NCBI GenBank assembly: GCA_938040735.1 | Contig: CALHYE010000002.1 | Coordinates: forward strand, 62,001 to 126,000 | Direction: 5' to 3' | DNA: 64,000 nucleotides | Origin: an uncultured Bellilinea sp. | GTDB lineage: Bacteria > Chloroflexota > Anaerolineae > Anaerolineales > Anaerolineaceae | Part shown: piece by piece, positions 1-9,603 of the stretch | Layout of the letters: every line of letters begins with the position of its first letter | How positions within the stretch are numbered: position 1 is the stretch's first letter | Notes under the pieces: generated by a model | Databases searched by the model: none | What the model was told of the DNA's origin: nothing | What the model saw: the letters and a program-made list of their open reading frames with translations, nothing else | Translations under genes and position numbers: made by a program

Positions 1-248
1 ATAACATCTCCGGTGGCATTTTGAATTCCCGTTCGTACGGCTGCCCCTTTGCCCATATTTTTTTCATGAAAGATGGTGCGGATTTCTCCTTTTTGCTCCA
101 GATCGCTCAAAATTTCTCGGGTGCCGTCTTGGGAGCCGTCATCTACCACCAGGATTTCGTCCACTAAATCGGTTGCGCGGACACGTTGAATGATCTCGGA
201 AATTGTTTTTCGTTCGTTATAAGCTGGTATGATGACAGAAATTTTCAT
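1..248 (-). CDS. Glycosyltransferase family 2, N-terminal part (runs off the window)
   Basis: Reverse-strand reading from ATG at 248 gives MKISVIIPAYNERKTISEII followed by DEILVVDDGSQDGT and NMGKGAAVRTG, the nucleotide-sugar-binding first half of a GT-A fold family 2 glycosyltransferase (dolichyl-phosphate mannose synthase / undecaprenyl transferase-like). About 82 codons are visible; the acceptor half and any membrane segments lie outside. The likely role is transfer of a sugar to a lipid carrier or envelope polymer at the cytoplasmic membrane; the exact substrate cannot be read. A TATAAT box ends seven bases before the ATG, so the mRNA may be leaderless. Confidence 0.88.
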   Translation of the reverse strand, partial: MKISVIIPAYNERKTISEIIQRVRATDLVDEILVVDDGSQDGTREILSDLEQKGEIRTIFHEKNMGKGAAVRTGIQNATGDV

Positions 249-255
249 GGCGGGA

Positions 256-302
256 ATTATAAGGGATGAAGCCCGAATCAACAAGTCATGGCGTGCTATA
301 AT
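256..302. promoter_or_regulatory. Divergent promoters between the glycosyltransferase and the AAA ATPase
   Basis: On the minus strand TATAAT (complement of 256-261) ends 7 nt before the glycosyltransferase ATG. On the plus strand an extended -10, TGCTATAAT (294-302), sits about 80 nt before the ATPase start. No good -35 is visible for either; the plus-strand promoter is probably of the extended -10 type. Confidence 0.55.
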
Positions 303-380
303 TTGTTTGTCATTTTCAGTAACTTCGTTGATTTTCATTTGAAGGAAAACATACCTTAAGGTATTCCTTGGAGGGGTAGG

Positions 381-1721
381 ATGACTAAAACTACACGCCC
401 GCCAACCTCAGCCGCAACCGCTGTGCCGACCGGACCGTTTGTGCCGCCGCCGATCAATACTATCGAAGATACCGGTCTGAATCCGTTGTGGCTTCAAGAC
501 CTGGCGCTGAAAATATTTTATTTTCAAGGTTACATGAGCGGTTTCAAACTGGCAGAGGAAATTGCCCTGCCGTTTACCGGGGTTCTCAGTCCAATCTTAG
601 ATGCGCTCAAGCGCGAAAAATTGATTGAAGTGCGCTCTTCTCAATCCGGGGTTGGGGAAGGCGCTTATATTTATGCCATTACGGGAGCGGGGATAGCCAG
701 AGCGAGAGAGGCGCTGGAACGTTCGCAGTACGCCGGTCCTGCGCCTGTCCCGTTGGAAATGTACAACGACGCCATCCGCCGCCAGAGCCGCGGCCGATTA
801 CAGGTGACCAATCGCGTGATGCGACAGGTGCTTTCCCATGTTGTTCTCTCTGAAGATACTTACCAGCGATTAGGCCCGGCGGTTAATTCGGGAACTTCTA
901 TTTTCCTTTACGGCCCGCCGGGGGATGGTAAAACGACCATTGCCCGTGCCATTGGCAACCTGATTCAGGCTCAGAAAATGTATATCCCTTATGCAATTTA
1001 TGTGGACGGGCAGGTAATTACCCTGTACGATTCGGTCAATCATCAACTGGCGGGTGAGGAAGATTCCTCCATGCAATCTACCGGCGGATTGCGTTCCACA
1101 GTGCGGCGTGATCCGCGGTGGGTTCAAATTCGCCGGCCTTTTATTGTCACCGGCGGGGAATTAACCATGGCGGGGCTTGATCTGGTCTTTGACGATACCC
1201 TGAAATATTACGAAGCTCCCTTCCAGATCAAGGCAAACGGGGGAATTTTGCTGATTGACGACTTTGGCCGTCAGCAAGTTCGACCGCGCGATCTGCTCAA
1301 CCGCTGGATTGTCCCGCTTGAAAACCGGATTGACTACATGAGCCTGCACACCGGCAGGAAATTTGAAGTGCCATTTGATGTTTTGGTGATCTTTTCGACC
1401 AATCTGCCGCCGAAAGAGCTGGTAGATGAGGCATTTTTACGCCGATTACGCCATAAAATTGAAATAACCGATCCGACTTATGAGGAATATCGCGAAATTT
1501 TCAAGCGGGTGGCCGCTCAAAAAGGCGTGGCTTACAACGATCAGGGTTTGGCTTATCTATTGCAGGAATATTACATCAAAGCCAACCGCAAGTTGCGGGC
1601 ATCTCATCCTCGGGATTTGTGTGACCAGATTTTGGATATTTCCCGCTATCTCGGCATGGAACCAGAAATGTCCAAAGAATTGATTGACCGCGCAGTCAAG
1701 GCATATTTTGTTGAATTATGA
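381..1721 (+). CDS. Winged-helix / AAA-type ATPase
   Basis: A 446-aa protein. Residues about 35-115 look like a winged-helix domain (LAEEIALPFTGVLSPILDAL, then a wing with GAYIYAITGAG). The ATPase core follows, with Walker A GPPGDGKT at 178-185, Walker B ILLIDDFG at 289-296, a sensor-1 Asn at 341 (STNLPP) and an arginine-rich FLRRLRHKI near 352. The lid lies in the last 80 residues. The Asp-Asp pair in Walker B instead of Asp-Glu is notable. Start chosen by GGAGGGG upstream. It overlaps the next gene by 4 bp (ATGA), so it is in an operon with the phosphodiesterase and the GH3 enzyme. Similar to uncharacterised bacterial 'ATPase' proteins; substrate unknown. A MoxR-like chaperone or regulatory role is a guess. 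Confidence 0.8.
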   Translation: MTKTTRPPTSAATAVPTGPFVPPPINTIEDTGLNPLWLQDLALKIFYFQGYMSGFKLAEEIALPFTGVLSPILDALKREKLIEVRSSQSGVGEGAYIYAITGAGIARAREALERSQYAGPAPVPLEMYNDAIRRQSRGRLQVTNRVMRQVLSHVVLSEDTYQRLGPAVNSGTSIFLYGPPGDGKTTIARAIGNLIQAQKMYIPYAIYVDGQVITLYDSVNHQLAGEEDSSMQSTGGLRSTVRRDPRWVQIRRPFIVTGGELTMAGLDLVFDDTLKYYEAPFQIKANGGILLIDDFGRQQVRPRDLLNRWIVPLENRIDYMSLHTGRKFEVPFDVLVIFSTNLPPKELVDEAFLRRLRHKIEITDPTYEEYREIFKRVAAQKGVAYNDQGLAYLLQEYYIKANRKLRASHPRDLCDQILDISRYLGMEPEMSKELIDRAVKAYFVEL

Positions 1722-2473
1722 ATCGACTCTTTGAATTACCCAAACCGGTTATTTTTGCTCATCGAGGCGCATCGGCGTACGCTCCGGAGAATACGATGGC
1801 AGCCTTTCGTCTTGCTGCCCGGCAAGGGGTAGAGGCGATTGAATTGGACGCGAAACTTTCGGCGGATGGCGAGGTGATTGTCATTCACGATGCTACGGTT
1901 GATCGCACTACCGATGCAAAGGGCGAGGTGCGGCATTTTCGTCTGCGGGATTTTCAAAAAATGGATGCGGGCAGCTATTTCTCGGAGGAGTTTCGGGGCG
2001 AGCCGGTACCGGAGTTGCGGCAGGTATTCGAGGAATTGGGTCGCAAACTTTACATCAACGTTGAGTTGACGAATTACGCAACACCGCGGGATCGGTTGCC
2101 GGAAAAAGTGGCGGAATTGGTGCGCCAATATCACCTTGAGGATTGGGTTTTGTTTTCGTCTTTCAATCCTTTAAATTTGTTTCGGATTCGACGGCTTTTG
2201 CCCGAATGCCCGGTGGGAATTCTGGCATTGGAGGGATCGGCTGGGGCATTAGCCCGTTCGTTCGTCGGTAAGTGGTTTGCCCCGCAAATCGTCCATCCGA
2301 ATTTGCTGGACGCGACCCGATCTTTTATTCAAAAACAGCATGAGCGCAGTCGCCGGGTTCATGTTTGGACGGTGAACGATCCGCAGGAAATCCAACGACT
2401 GTTTGAAGACGGGGTAGACGGGATTTTTACCGACGATCCTGTCACAGCCCAGCAAATTCGGAATCGAATGTGA
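1718..2473 (+). CDS. Glycerophosphodiester phosphodiesterase
   Basis: A 251-aa TIM-barrel enzyme that hydrolyses deacylated phospholipid headgroup diesters to glycerol-3-phosphate and an alcohol. The family signature is complete: HRGASAYAPENT (His15-Arg16), ELD (Glu42, Asp44) and IHD (His57); the C-terminal VHVWTVND and DGIFTDDP strands are also typical. No signal peptide, so it acts in the cytoplasm (UgpQ-like rather than periplasmic GlpQ-like). The start codon overlaps the upstream ATPase stop (ATGA), and the stop overlaps the GTG start of the next gene, indicating translational coupling across all three genes. Confidence 0.92.
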   Translation: MNRLFELPKPVIFAHRGASAYAPENTMAAFRLAARQGVEAIELDAKLSADGEVIVIHDATVDRTTDAKGEVRHFRLRDFQKMDAGSYFSEEFRGEPVPELRQVFEELGRKLYINVELTNYATPRDRLPEKVAELVRQYHLEDWVLFSSFNPLNLFRIRRLLPECPVGILALEGSAGALARSFVGKWFAPQIVHPNLLDATRSFIQKQHERSRRVHVWTVNDPQEIQRLFEDGVDGIFTDDPVTAQQIRNRM

Positions 2474-5292
2474 ACGGACGAAAGGTGTTTCCTTCAATCC
2501 AGAAATGGTTGAATATGGTCCTGCTCATTACGCTTGTGATCACACAGGCTGCTTTTGGGTTTAGGCCAAGTTTCAACGCTCGGGCTGCAAATCATTCTCA
2601 AAGCGAGTTGGATACTCGGGCCCGGCTGATCCTGGATCAGATGTCACCGGAGCAAAAAGTCGGTCAGTTGTTTCTGGTCACCTTCAAGGGTAGCGACGCT
2701 CGCCGTGATTCGCCCGTTTACAAGTTAATTGTGGATTACAAAGTAGGTGGAGTCGTCCTTCGCGCCGACAATGACAATTTTGAGGTGGCGGGCAACACGG
2801 TTCCGAAAGCAGCCGAATTGATTCGGGCTTTGCAAAATCACGTTTGGGATGCCTCTCAATCTCAGGATCGGACAACAGCCACGCAAGGTTTACCGTACAT
2901 CCCGTTGTTCATAGGTATTTCTCAGGAAGGAGACCTTTACCCCAACGATCAAATTTATAGCGGGATGACTTCTCTGCCAAGTTTGATGGCAATTGGGGCG
3001 ACCTGGAATCCTTCCCTGGCCGAATCGGTTGGTAGTGTTCTGGGAAAGGAATTGCGGGCGATCGGGTTTAATCTGTATTTTGGGCCATCTCTGGATGTGC
3101 TGGAAGTTACGGCCACTTCAGCCAATACGCTGGGCGTGCGTACCTTTGGGGGAGATCCATTTTGGGTGGGTGAGATGGGAAAAGCGTACGTGCGTGGACT
3201 GCACCTGGGCAGCCGGGATCAATTAGCAGTCATTGCCAAACATTTTCCCGGGCGGGGAGCGTCGGATCGGTTGCCGGAGGAGGAAGTGGCGACCGTGCGT
3301 AAATCGCTGGATGCGCTTCGTCAAATCGAGCTGGCGCCTTTTTTTGCCTCTATGCAGGCAAATATAGAAAGCAAAGCCCGGGTGGACGGCGTGATGGTGT
3401 CTCATATTCGCTATCAGGGTTTGCAGGAAAATATCCGCGAAATCACCCCGCCGGTCAGCCTGGATGCTGAGGCAATGCGGCAGGTGCTGACGCTTGAACC
3501 GGCAGCAACGTGGTATCAAGAAGGCGGCGTGATCGTCAGCGATAACTTGGGCAGTAATGCGGTGCGGCGATTTTATGACCCGACCGGCCAAACCTTTGAT
3601 GCGCGGGTGGTTGCCAGAAACGCATTCCTGGCAGGAAATGATTTGTTGTATGTGAATAATTTCATCGACCCATCCGACATTGACAGCGTTGCCACGATCA
3701 TGCGGGTTTTGGACTCGTTTACTCAAAAGTATCGTGAAGATGCGGCTTTTGCCGAGCGGGTTGACCAATCCGTCGAGCGAATTTTGAAGTTGAAATTGCG
3801 CCTGTTCGGCGAATTTCGGATTGACCGGGCGCTGCCGCCGGCAAGTCAGCTGGCTGAGGTGGGGCGATCGCAATCGGTTGCGCTTGAAGTGGCACGTAAG
3901 GCCGCAACTCTACTCAGCCCTTCGGCTGCGGAATTGAATATTCGTCTGCCGCGTCCGCCCGAAAGCCGCGATCAGATCATCTTTTTTACGGATGTGGTTC
4001 GCGCCCGTCAGTGCAGTACTTGTGGAGATCAGTTCATCCTTTCAGGGGATAGTCTAAAAAATGCGGTCATGCGTTTGTACGGGCCCGCAGCCGGCGGTTC
4101 GATTATTCAGGGTTACCTGTTTTCTTATACTTTCCTTGACCTGAACACCTATCTGAATAATCCGGAAGGTTTGGCTGCATTAGGAGTTAATCTGGCGGAT
4201 GCTGAGTGGGTAGTGTTTGCGCTGACGGGGGATGATCCTTCCCGCCCGGAATCGCAAGCCTTGCGCCGTTTGTTGAACGAACGTCCTGATTTGATCCTGA
4301 ATAAAAAGGTAATTGTGTTTGCTTTCGGAGCGCCTTATTTACTGGACGCTACCGATATTGCCAAACTAACGGCCTATTACGGGTTATACAGCAAAGCGCC
4401 GGCGTTTGTAGATACGGCTGCGCGTATTTTGTTTCAGGAACAAAGTGCAAACGGGGCCTCGCCGGTTTCAATTCCGGGGATTGGATACGATATTATCCGG
4501 GCAACCTCTCCCAACCCGCTTCAAGTTATCCCGCTTTACTTTGATTTTCCAGCGCCCGTTGAAAATACCGAAACGACACCTCAGCCAACCGAACCCCTTG
4601 AATTTAAGGTGGGGGATGTCATCCCCTTTAGAACCGGGGTTATTGTTGATCAAAACGGCAATCCGGTTCCGGACGGGACCGTTGTTCGTTTCATCATCAA
4701 TACCCTGGGTGAAAGCGGCACAACCCAACAGATCGAAACGGTAACAACCGGCGGGGTTGCCAGAGCAAATTACCGGATCAATCTTCCGTCAACCATAGAA
4801 ATTCGGGTAGTCAGCGAACCGGCGATGACCTCCCAGATTATTACCATCAATACTTTAAACGGAGAAGCCAATATTTCCACAGAGGTGCCCACTCCACAGC
4901 CAACTTTAACCCTAACACCAACCATTACTCCAACACCCCAACCCACAGAGGAAGCCGTGGAACTTTCCGAAAAACCGTTCGATTTTGGCTTGATTGATTG
5001 GATTACCATGCTGCTGATTGTTGGGGGTGGCGGTGTGGGGATTGGCTTTATTGGACAACGGCGGGTTTCTTTGCGCTGGGGTTTTCGTTGGGGGATGATC
5101 GCCGTCATCGGGGGAGTTTTGGCTTACCTGTACCTGGTCAGCGGCTGGTTTGTTCCGTTGGTTCCATTGGAAAGCACCGGCCGATGGGGCGTGGCCATCG
5201 CCAGTCTGGTGGGTTTGCTCAGCGGGTGGGGGATTGCCTGGCTTTGGCAAATTCGTTTACAAAAATCTCAAAAACCTTCACGGAAAATCTAG
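2470..5292 (+). CDS. Glycoside hydrolase family 3 (NagZ-like), exported, with C-terminal Ig-like and membrane segments
   Basis: A 940-aa protein starting with GTG in a GTGA overlap. An N-terminal signal/anchor (about residues 14-35) precedes a GH3 barrel with KHFPGRG near 257 and the nucleophile region VSDNLGS (Asp about 358). NagZ enzymes usually carry a His/Asp acid-base dyad after KHFPGHG; here the second His is Arg, so catalysis or substrate may differ. A C-terminal alpha/beta GH3 domain, an invasin-type Ig-like domain (about 705-800), a TP-rich linker and about three membrane helices (840-930) follow. Likely a beta-N-acetylhexosaminidase or glucosidase held on the outside of the membrane. 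The stop overlaps the convergent kinase stop by 4 bp. Confidence 0.85.
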   Translation: MNGRKVFPSIQKWLNMVLLITLVITQAAFGFRPSFNARAANHSQSELDTRARLILDQMSPEQKVGQLFLVTFKGSDARRDSPVYKLIVDYKVGGVVLRADNDNFEVAGNTVPKAAELIRALQNHVWDASQSQDRTTATQGLPYIPLFIGISQEGDLYPNDQIYSGMTSLPSLMAIGATWNPSLAESVGSVLGKELRAIGFNLYFGPSLDVLEVTATSANTLGVRTFGGDPFWVGEMGKAYVRGLHLGSRDQLAVIAKHFPGRGASDRLPEEEVATVRKSLDALRQIELAPFFASMQANIESKARVDGVMVSHIRYQGLQENIREITPPVSLDAEAMRQVLTLEPAATWYQEGGVIVSDNLGSNAVRRFYDPTGQTFDARVVARNAFLAGNDLLYVNNFIDPSDIDSVATIMRVLDSFTQKYREDAAFAERVDQSVERILKLKLRLFGEFRIDRALPPASQLAEVGRSQSVALEVARKAATLLSPSAAELNIRLPRPPESRDQIIFFTDVVRARQCSTCGDQFILSGDSLKNAVMRLYGPAAGGSIIQGYLFSYTFLDLNTYLNNPEGLAALGVNLADAEWVVFALTGDDPSRPESQALRRLLNERPDLILNKKVIVFAFGAPYLLDATDIAKLTAYYGLYSKAPAFVDTAARILFQEQSANGASPVSIPGIGYDIIRATSPNPLQVIPLYFDFPAPVENTETTPQPTEPLEFKVGDVIPFRTGVIVDQNGNPVPDGTVVRFIINTLGESGTTQQIETVTTGGVARANYRINLPSTIEIRVVSEPAMTSQIITINTLNGEANISTEVPTPQPTLTLTPTITPTPQPTEEAVELSEKPFDFGLIDWITMLLIVGGGGVGIGFIGQRRVSLRWGFRWGMIAVIGGVLAYLYLVSGWFVPLVPLESTGRWGVAIASLVGLLSGWGIAWLWQIRLQKSQKPSRKI

Positions 5293-6272
5293 CGGATCAG
5301 GGTAATGAGCAAACTGATCACCATCAAGAAAGCCGTAATGGCAATCAGACTCTGTTCCAGCGGGTAATTAATAAAACTCCACGGTGAAGTGACTTCGGTC
5401 TTAAAGCGGGGAAGCGTCGGCCGGTCTCCCAGCAGGCTTCTGCGAAAGACTTCCACAGACTCGGGACGCTCGTCAGGATGCAGACCCATTGCCCATAGAA
5501 TGCACCGTTCGGTTCGTAAAGAGATATCCGGGTTAATTTGACGGGGCGGAATCAATCGGCTTGGGTCAAGGAATCGTTCGCGGGCATCGGCGGGCGGCTC
5601 ATTGGTCAACAGGTGGTAAAGAGTTGCGCCAAAGGCGTAGATATCGCTGCGGATATCGGTATGCCCGCTATCTCCGCCGTACTGTTCCAGAGGGGTGTAA
5701 AGCGCCGTACCCTGCCCTTGCAAGACGGTAATGGTCACTTCGCCGGGCGCCAGGACTTTAACCAGTCCAAAATCCACCAATTTCAACAAACCGCTTGGAG
5801 TCACTTTCAGATTTGAGGGTTTGATGTCACGGTGCAGAATGGGCGGATTTTGACCGTGAAGATACGACAGCGCGCTTGCGAGTTGGTCAGCCCAGTCTAG
5901 CACTTCCGATTCTGGAAGGAAACGATTTTCCTGTTTTGCTTCCAGCATCAAGGAACGCAAATCTCGACCGGGGATGAAATCCATAACCAGATAATCGCGA
6001 GAACCGGTGGAGAAGAAATCGGAAACTTTTGGTAAATTGGGGTGATCCAAACGCGCCAGTACCGTTGCCTCGCGGAAAAATTGTTCCCGAGCCTCTTGCA
6101 GCAGATCGGGGGGAAGGGAACGATCGTGTTCCACCTCTTTGAGGGCGCATTGACGTCCTTCAAGCCGGAGATCATCCGCGAGGTAAATACTCCCCATGCC
6201 GCCTTGCCCGATAATGCGGACAATGCGGTAGCGGCCCCGTAAGACTTCTCCGGATTTTAGAGGCAAGGGCAT
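5289..6272 (-). CDS. Membrane-anchored Ser/Thr protein kinase
   Basis: A 327-aa Hanks-type kinase. All key motifs are present: glycine loop IGQGGMG (21-27), Lys45 in [12 protein letters not shown] (147-154), DFG (167-169), and an ALYTPLEQY activation segment ending. One C-terminal transmembrane helix (about 304-325) is followed by only a few residues, so the kinase faces the cytoplasm and has no extracellular sensor. It is divergent from a FHA-domain regulator; since FHA domains bind phosphothreonine, that protein is the obvious candidate substrate or reader (inference). SD AGGGA precedes the ATG. Confidence 0.93.
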   Translation of the reverse strand: MPLPLKSGEVLRGRYRIVRIIGQGGMGSIYLADDLRLEGRQCALKEVEHDRSLPPDLLQEAREQFFREATVLARLDHPNLPKVSDFFSTGSRDYLVMDFIPGRDLRSLMLEAKQENRFLPESEVLDWADQLASALSYLHGQNPPILHRDIKPSNLKVTPSGLLKLVDFGLVKVLAPGEVTITVLQGQGTALYTPLEQYGGDSGHTDIRSDIYAFGATLYHLLTNEPPADARERFLDPSRLIPPRQINPDISLRTERCILWAMGLHPDERPESVEVFRRSLLGDRPTLPRFKTEVTSPWSFINYPLEQSLIAITAFLMVISLLITLIR

Positions 6273-6350
6273 TGGTCAATTCCCTGTTGTGTAGGGGTCA
6301 GGCAATCTGGCGTGTTTTTCGGCGTTGAACCAGAAGGGCCTCAGAACACT

Positions 6351-6381
6351 TTTACACAAAGTATCGATTCTTTGATATATT
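6351..6381 (+). promoter_or_regulatory. Putative promoter of the FHA regulator
   Basis: TTTACA at 6351-6356 and a TA-rich block (GATATATTATAC, best -10 at about 6374-6381) would place the transcript start near 6388, inside the longer ORF-track reading but upstream of the GTG at 6435. This supports the shorter coding region. Confidence 0.45.
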
Positions 6382-6434
6382 ATACCTTACTGGGTGAGGC
6401 AATCATTCCCAATCCTGAATTTTGGAGATGGGCA

Positions 6435-7115
6435 GTGAATTTGCAAGGTGAAGATCAACCGATTTTGATTGCACAGAGCGGACCGTTGAATGGCAAGCGC
6501 TGGGACATTTTTGATGGAATGACCATTGGGCGGGAAAAGGATTGTGATCTGGTCATTCCCGACCGTCAGGTGTCCCGCTATCATGCCCGTTTTGAAGTAC
6601 GCACCGACCGAACCATTCTTCACGATCTTTCGAGTAAAAACGGCACATACCGCAACGGCAAACGGGTTGAAGAACCGGTTGTTCTACAGGATGGGGATGT
6701 GGTTCAAATAGCGCTGGTTCAATATTTTGTCTATCTTAGTTCCGATTCAACTTTACCGTTGGGAACCGAATTTGAATTACCCATTGAAGAAGTCGATCAA
6801 AAATTCAACAAACGGCTGTTTTTGGATAAATTATCCCGGCGGGTGTGGGTAAATGGGGAAGAATTATTGCCGCCACTTTCGGTGCCCCAATTCCGGTTAT
6901 TGGAAGCGTTATACGACAATGAAGGGAAGGTTGTTTCAAGGCAGGATTTAGTGGTGGCCGTTTGGGGAGATGAAGAATCCGTAGGGGTTTCAGAACAGGC
7001 ATTGGATGCCCTGGTGAGGCGTTTGCGGGATCGCCTAGCGGTATTTGATCCCAATCACGCCTATTTGATCACTGTGCGCGGCTATGGATTGCGGCTGGAC
7101 AACCCTCCGGTTTGA
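6435..7115 (+). CDS. FHA domain fused to OmpR-type winged-helix DNA-binding domain
   Basis: A 226-aa regulator using GTG at 6435, preceded by GGAGATGG; the ORF track extends it to GTG 6312, but the added residues show no domain and a promoter lies between. FHA motifs: GR at 32-33, SRYH at 47-50 and SKNGTYRNG at 67-75. The C-terminal half (about 130-226) is a winged helix of the OmpR/PhoB effector class (RLLEALYDNEGKVVSRQDL ... LITVRGYGLRL). There is no receiver domain, so the phosphopeptide-binding FHA module replaces it. A role as transcription factor responding to Thr phosphorylation by the divergent kinase is inferred. Confidence 0.88.
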   Translation: MNLQGEDQPILIAQSGPLNGKRWDIFDGMTIGREKDCDLVIPDRQVSRYHARFEVRTDRTILHDLSSKNGTYRNGKRVEEPVVLQDGDVVQIALVQYFVYLSSDSTLPLGTEFELPIEEVDQKFNKRLFLDKLSRRVWVNGEELLPPLSVPQFRLLEALYDNEGKVVSRQDLVVAVWGDEESVGVSEQALDALVRRLRDRLAVFDPNHAYLITVRGYGLRLDNPPV

Positions 7116-7263
7116 TTATGAGGGGTTAAACCCCGCGTTTCCACTACTTTCAAACTGAAAACTAATTGTAAGTTCTGATAATTGTATGCCGGGGTACTTT
7201 GGTTTAGTATTTAATCAATGATTTTCCGCAATTGAAAAGATCTAATCAGACGGGAAGAGCAGG

Positions 7264-8079
7264 ATGATGAAACGTCTGCAGTCGGTACAAAGTTCACCGC
7301 GTCCAAAAGACGGCGGAATATACTCCTTCGGACAAACTTATACCATCTCTGGAAACGAACGCAGCCTGAACGATAACCCTTCAATGGAAAGACCCCTTCA
7401 CGATATCAAAAGGTTCAACATTTCCTCATTATTTGAAGATACCTGGTTTGGGCCGAGGATTTGGAAAAGCAAACTTTATGATGGCATTCTGCCGTCTTTG
7501 GTGATGATCCTGTTGACCTTATTGTTCAATTTGCTCTTCATACCGGTCGAAGTGATGTTTGGGACACCGGGATTGTTGATTTACACCTTAATCCTTTTGG
7601 CGGGAGGCGTTTATTCCCTGGGGAAGTGCGTTCAGATGCGCTTGAATGAGATTAGCCGGGCGTGGTACGGCTTGATGTCGGGATTATTGTTGTGGTTTGT
7701 GGTCAACACGGCCGGCCGTTTGGGGGAGAGTTCATTTTCCATCGAAGTTGAGGCGGTCATGCTGCTGTTGGCTGTGCTGGTTGCCGCAACTCTGTGGAAG
7801 ACCGTCTTTCCGCTGGGCATAAGGTTTATTGCCTTTGTGTTTTTAGTGGAGTGGACACTTCGCTTCTGGCTAAACCTCCATGTCTTTTTAGCCGAAAGCT
7901 TTCAGTTTTTTCAGTGGAGTTACTACCTGAGCGGTTTTATTGCGCTTTCAGGTCTGATCTTTTTCCTGTTATGGATGTTCCTCAAGGCGGAGAGCCGTGT
8001 TCATCATCTCTGGGCTGCCGTAGGGGTGTGGTTTTGCACGCTGATGGTGATGATTGTATTTTTCCGCATGCCCCTATGA
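7264..8079 (+). CDS. Hypothetical multi-spanning membrane protein
   Basis: A 271-aa protein with a hydrophilic N-terminus of about 80 residues and about six hydrophobic helices (from ILPSLVMILLTLLFNLLFIP to WFCTLMVMIVFFRMPL). I do not recognise the family. Two adjacent ATG codons (7264 and 7267) follow GGGAAGAGCAGG. It lies downstream of the FHA regulator with a 148-bp gap, and converges on the glycosyltransferase with 11 bp between stops. No catalytic motif is evident. Confidence 0.72.
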   Translation: MMKRLQSVQSSPRPKDGGIYSFGQTYTISGNERSLNDNPSMERPLHDIKRFNISSLFEDTWFGPRIWKSKLYDGILPSLVMILLTLLFNLLFIPVEVMFGTPGLLIYTLILLAGGVYSLGKCVQMRLNEISRAWYGLMSGLLLWFVVNTAGRLGESSFSIEVEAVMLLLAVLVAATLWKTVFPLGIRFIAFVFLVEWTLRFWLNLHVFLAESFQFFQWSYYLSGFIALSGLIFFLLWMFLKAESRVHHLWAAVGVWFCTLMVMIVFFRMPL

Positions 8080-8090
8080 GGATGATGCGC

Positions 8091-9377
8091 TTACAGAGCG
8101 GAAAAGAAGGGTTTTGAAGTCCTCTCTCCGCTTGACGGTAAATTGAGCACCTGCAGATAAACCGATTTTATTTCATCCGCGATTTGTTCCCACGAGTAGG
8201 ATTGGGCTACTTGATTCGCTTGTTGCCCCAGGCGATCGCGGAGGGATGAGTTTAGGATCAGTTCTTTGAGACGATTGCCTAGAATTTCCGGTTCACCATC
8301 CGGAACGACAAAGCCCGTCACCCCGTCCTGGACTAAAAATGCCAGTCCTCCTACCTGAGAAGCCACGACAGGAGTTCCGCACGCCATGGCTTCCAGTGCG
8401 ACCATTCCAAACGATTCATAATGCGAAGGGACGACGACAACTTCCGCGGCGGAATAGTAGTAAGGAAGCGAATCCTGGTCGCGTTTGCCGAGGAAAAGCA
8501 CAAAATCGCGCAATCCGAGATGTTTGACGAGGTTTTGCAAACGCGCCATTTCAGCATTGACACTCAATTCACTCTCTTCCGGGTCGCCGCCCACAATCAC
8601 CAGAGAGTGTGGACAGCACAACAAGTCTTCAGATTGCTGCATCCAGGCCACTGCACGAATGAGAGTCTCTAAACCTTTGAGGGGTTCGATTCGTCCCACA
8701 AACAAAATCATTCGGTTTTTTAGAGGTACGCCGATGACCTCGCGAGCCTCATCCTTGGGGATTGGATAAAACCGGCTTAGGTCCACGCCAGGGGGGATCA
8801 CACGAAGTTTTTTTGAGTTTGCTCCGTAGAGAAATTCCAGTTGGGATTGTTCTGCGGGGGTAGCGGCAATAATGCGGTCGGCTAATTGTATGATGCGTTT
8901 TTCACCCTCTAACCGATACTCCCCTTCGACTTCTTCCGGAGAACGGGCAACCCGGTTCTTCATGAGCACCAGGGTGTGAAACATGTGAACAATAGGGGTG
9001 TTCCATTCAATCTTCAATTTCTCTGCCGCAATGCCGGACATCCAATAATGGCTGTGAATAAGGTCGTAACGCAGTCCTTTGGCGCGGGTGAAGGCAAGTA
9101 TGCCTTCAACAAAGTCCGGCAGGTAGTTGGCCAGTTCTTTTTTCGGCAGGGGAATTTCCGGTCCGGCGGGGATATGAACTACCCGGTTGCCATAACCCAG
9201 GTTGTGCAATACATGAGGGACATGCTCATCTTGAGAGCGGGTGAACACATCCACGTGAACCCCGGCTTTACCCAAAAAGCGGGTTAATTCGGCGACATAT
9301 ACATTCATCCCTCCCGTATCTTTGCCACCCAGTGTCGCCAATGGGCAGGTATGGTACGAAATCATAGCGATGTTCAT
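8091..9377 (-). CDS. GT4 family glycosyltransferase (MshA / sucrose-phosphate-synthase-like)
   Basis: A 428-aa GT-B enzyme. The N-terminal domain has GGKDTGGMNVYVAEL (acceptor/phosphate loop) and HSHYWMSG; the C-terminal domain has VGRIEPLKG and the E-x7-E motif in PSHYESFGMVALEAMACGTPVVAS. This arrangement matches the MshA branch of GT4 (D-inositol-3-phosphate GlcNAc transferase) and related sucrose/glucosyl transferases. Mycothiol synthesis is not expected in Chloroflexota and no mshB-D are nearby, so a different acceptor is more likely. SD AAGGAA precedes the ATG. Its minus-strand -10 (TATACC) overlaps the tRNA-Thr -10 on the other strand. Confidence 0.88.
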   Translation of the reverse strand: MNIAMISYHTCPLATLGGKDTGGMNVYVAELTRFLGKAGVHVDVFTRSQDEHVPHVLHNLGYGNRVVHIPAGPEIPLPKKELANYLPDFVEGILAFTRAKGLRYDLIHSHYWMSGIAAEKLKIEWNTPIVHMFHTLVLMKNRVARSPEEVEGEYRLEGEKRIIQLADRIIAATPAEQSQLEFLYGANSKKLRVIPPGVDLSRFYPIPKDEAREVIGVPLKNRMILFVGRIEPLKGLETLIRAVAWMQQSEDLLCCPHSLVIVGGDPEESELSVNAEMARLQNLVKHLGLRDFVLFLGKRDQDSLPYYYSAAEVVVVPSHYESFGMVALEAMACGTPVVASQVGGLAFLVQDGVTGFVVPDGEPEILGNRLKELILNSSLRDRLGQQANQVAQSYSWEQIADEIKSVYLQVLNLPSSGERTSKPFFSAL

Positions 9378-9388
9378 GGAAAAATTCC

Positions 9389-9418
9389 TTGCCCGAAAAA
9401 ACGGTGTACTGGTATAAT
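9389..9418 (+). promoter_or_regulatory. Promoter of tRNA-Thr
   Basis: TTGCCC (9389-9394), 18-bp spacer, TATAAT (9413-9418); the mature tRNA begins 9 nt after the -10. The complement of the same TA core can serve as the -10 of the divergent GT4 gene. Confidence 0.6.
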
Positions 9419-9427
9419 TTGCCCCAC

Positions 9428-9500
9428 GCCACCGTAGCTCAGACGGTAGAGCAGGCGTTTCGTAAACGTCTGGTCAAGGGTTCGAGTCCCTTCGGTGGCT
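9428..9500 (+). tRNA. tRNA-Thr (anticodon CGU)
   Basis: A 73-nt cloverleaf: acceptor GCCACCG/CGGTGGC with discriminator U, D stem GCTC/GAGC, anticodon stem GGCGT/ACGTC around loop TTCGTAA (anticodon CGU, reads ACG), variable loop TGGTC, T arm AAGGG-TTCGAGT-CCCTT. All stems pair, with one G-U in the anticodon stem. CCA is not encoded. Confidence 0.97.
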
Positions 9501-9603
9501 CTTTGATTCTACTCCCTCATGCCATAAATTAGGGGTTTCGAGGCAAAATGACCGATTGTATTAGAAATTTAAGATCGTCATTAGGAGAATTGAAAAATTG
9601 TCC

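Noticed and set aside
3223-3873. 216-aa antisense ORF in the GH3 gene
   Set aside because: Overlaps the GH3 catalytic region; His/Arg-rich shadow with no support.
8091-9377. Mycothiol biosynthesis (MshA) assignment
   Set aside because: The GT4 motifs fit MshA-like enzymes in general, but no mshB/C/D is nearby and the acceptor cannot be inferred, so only the family is given.
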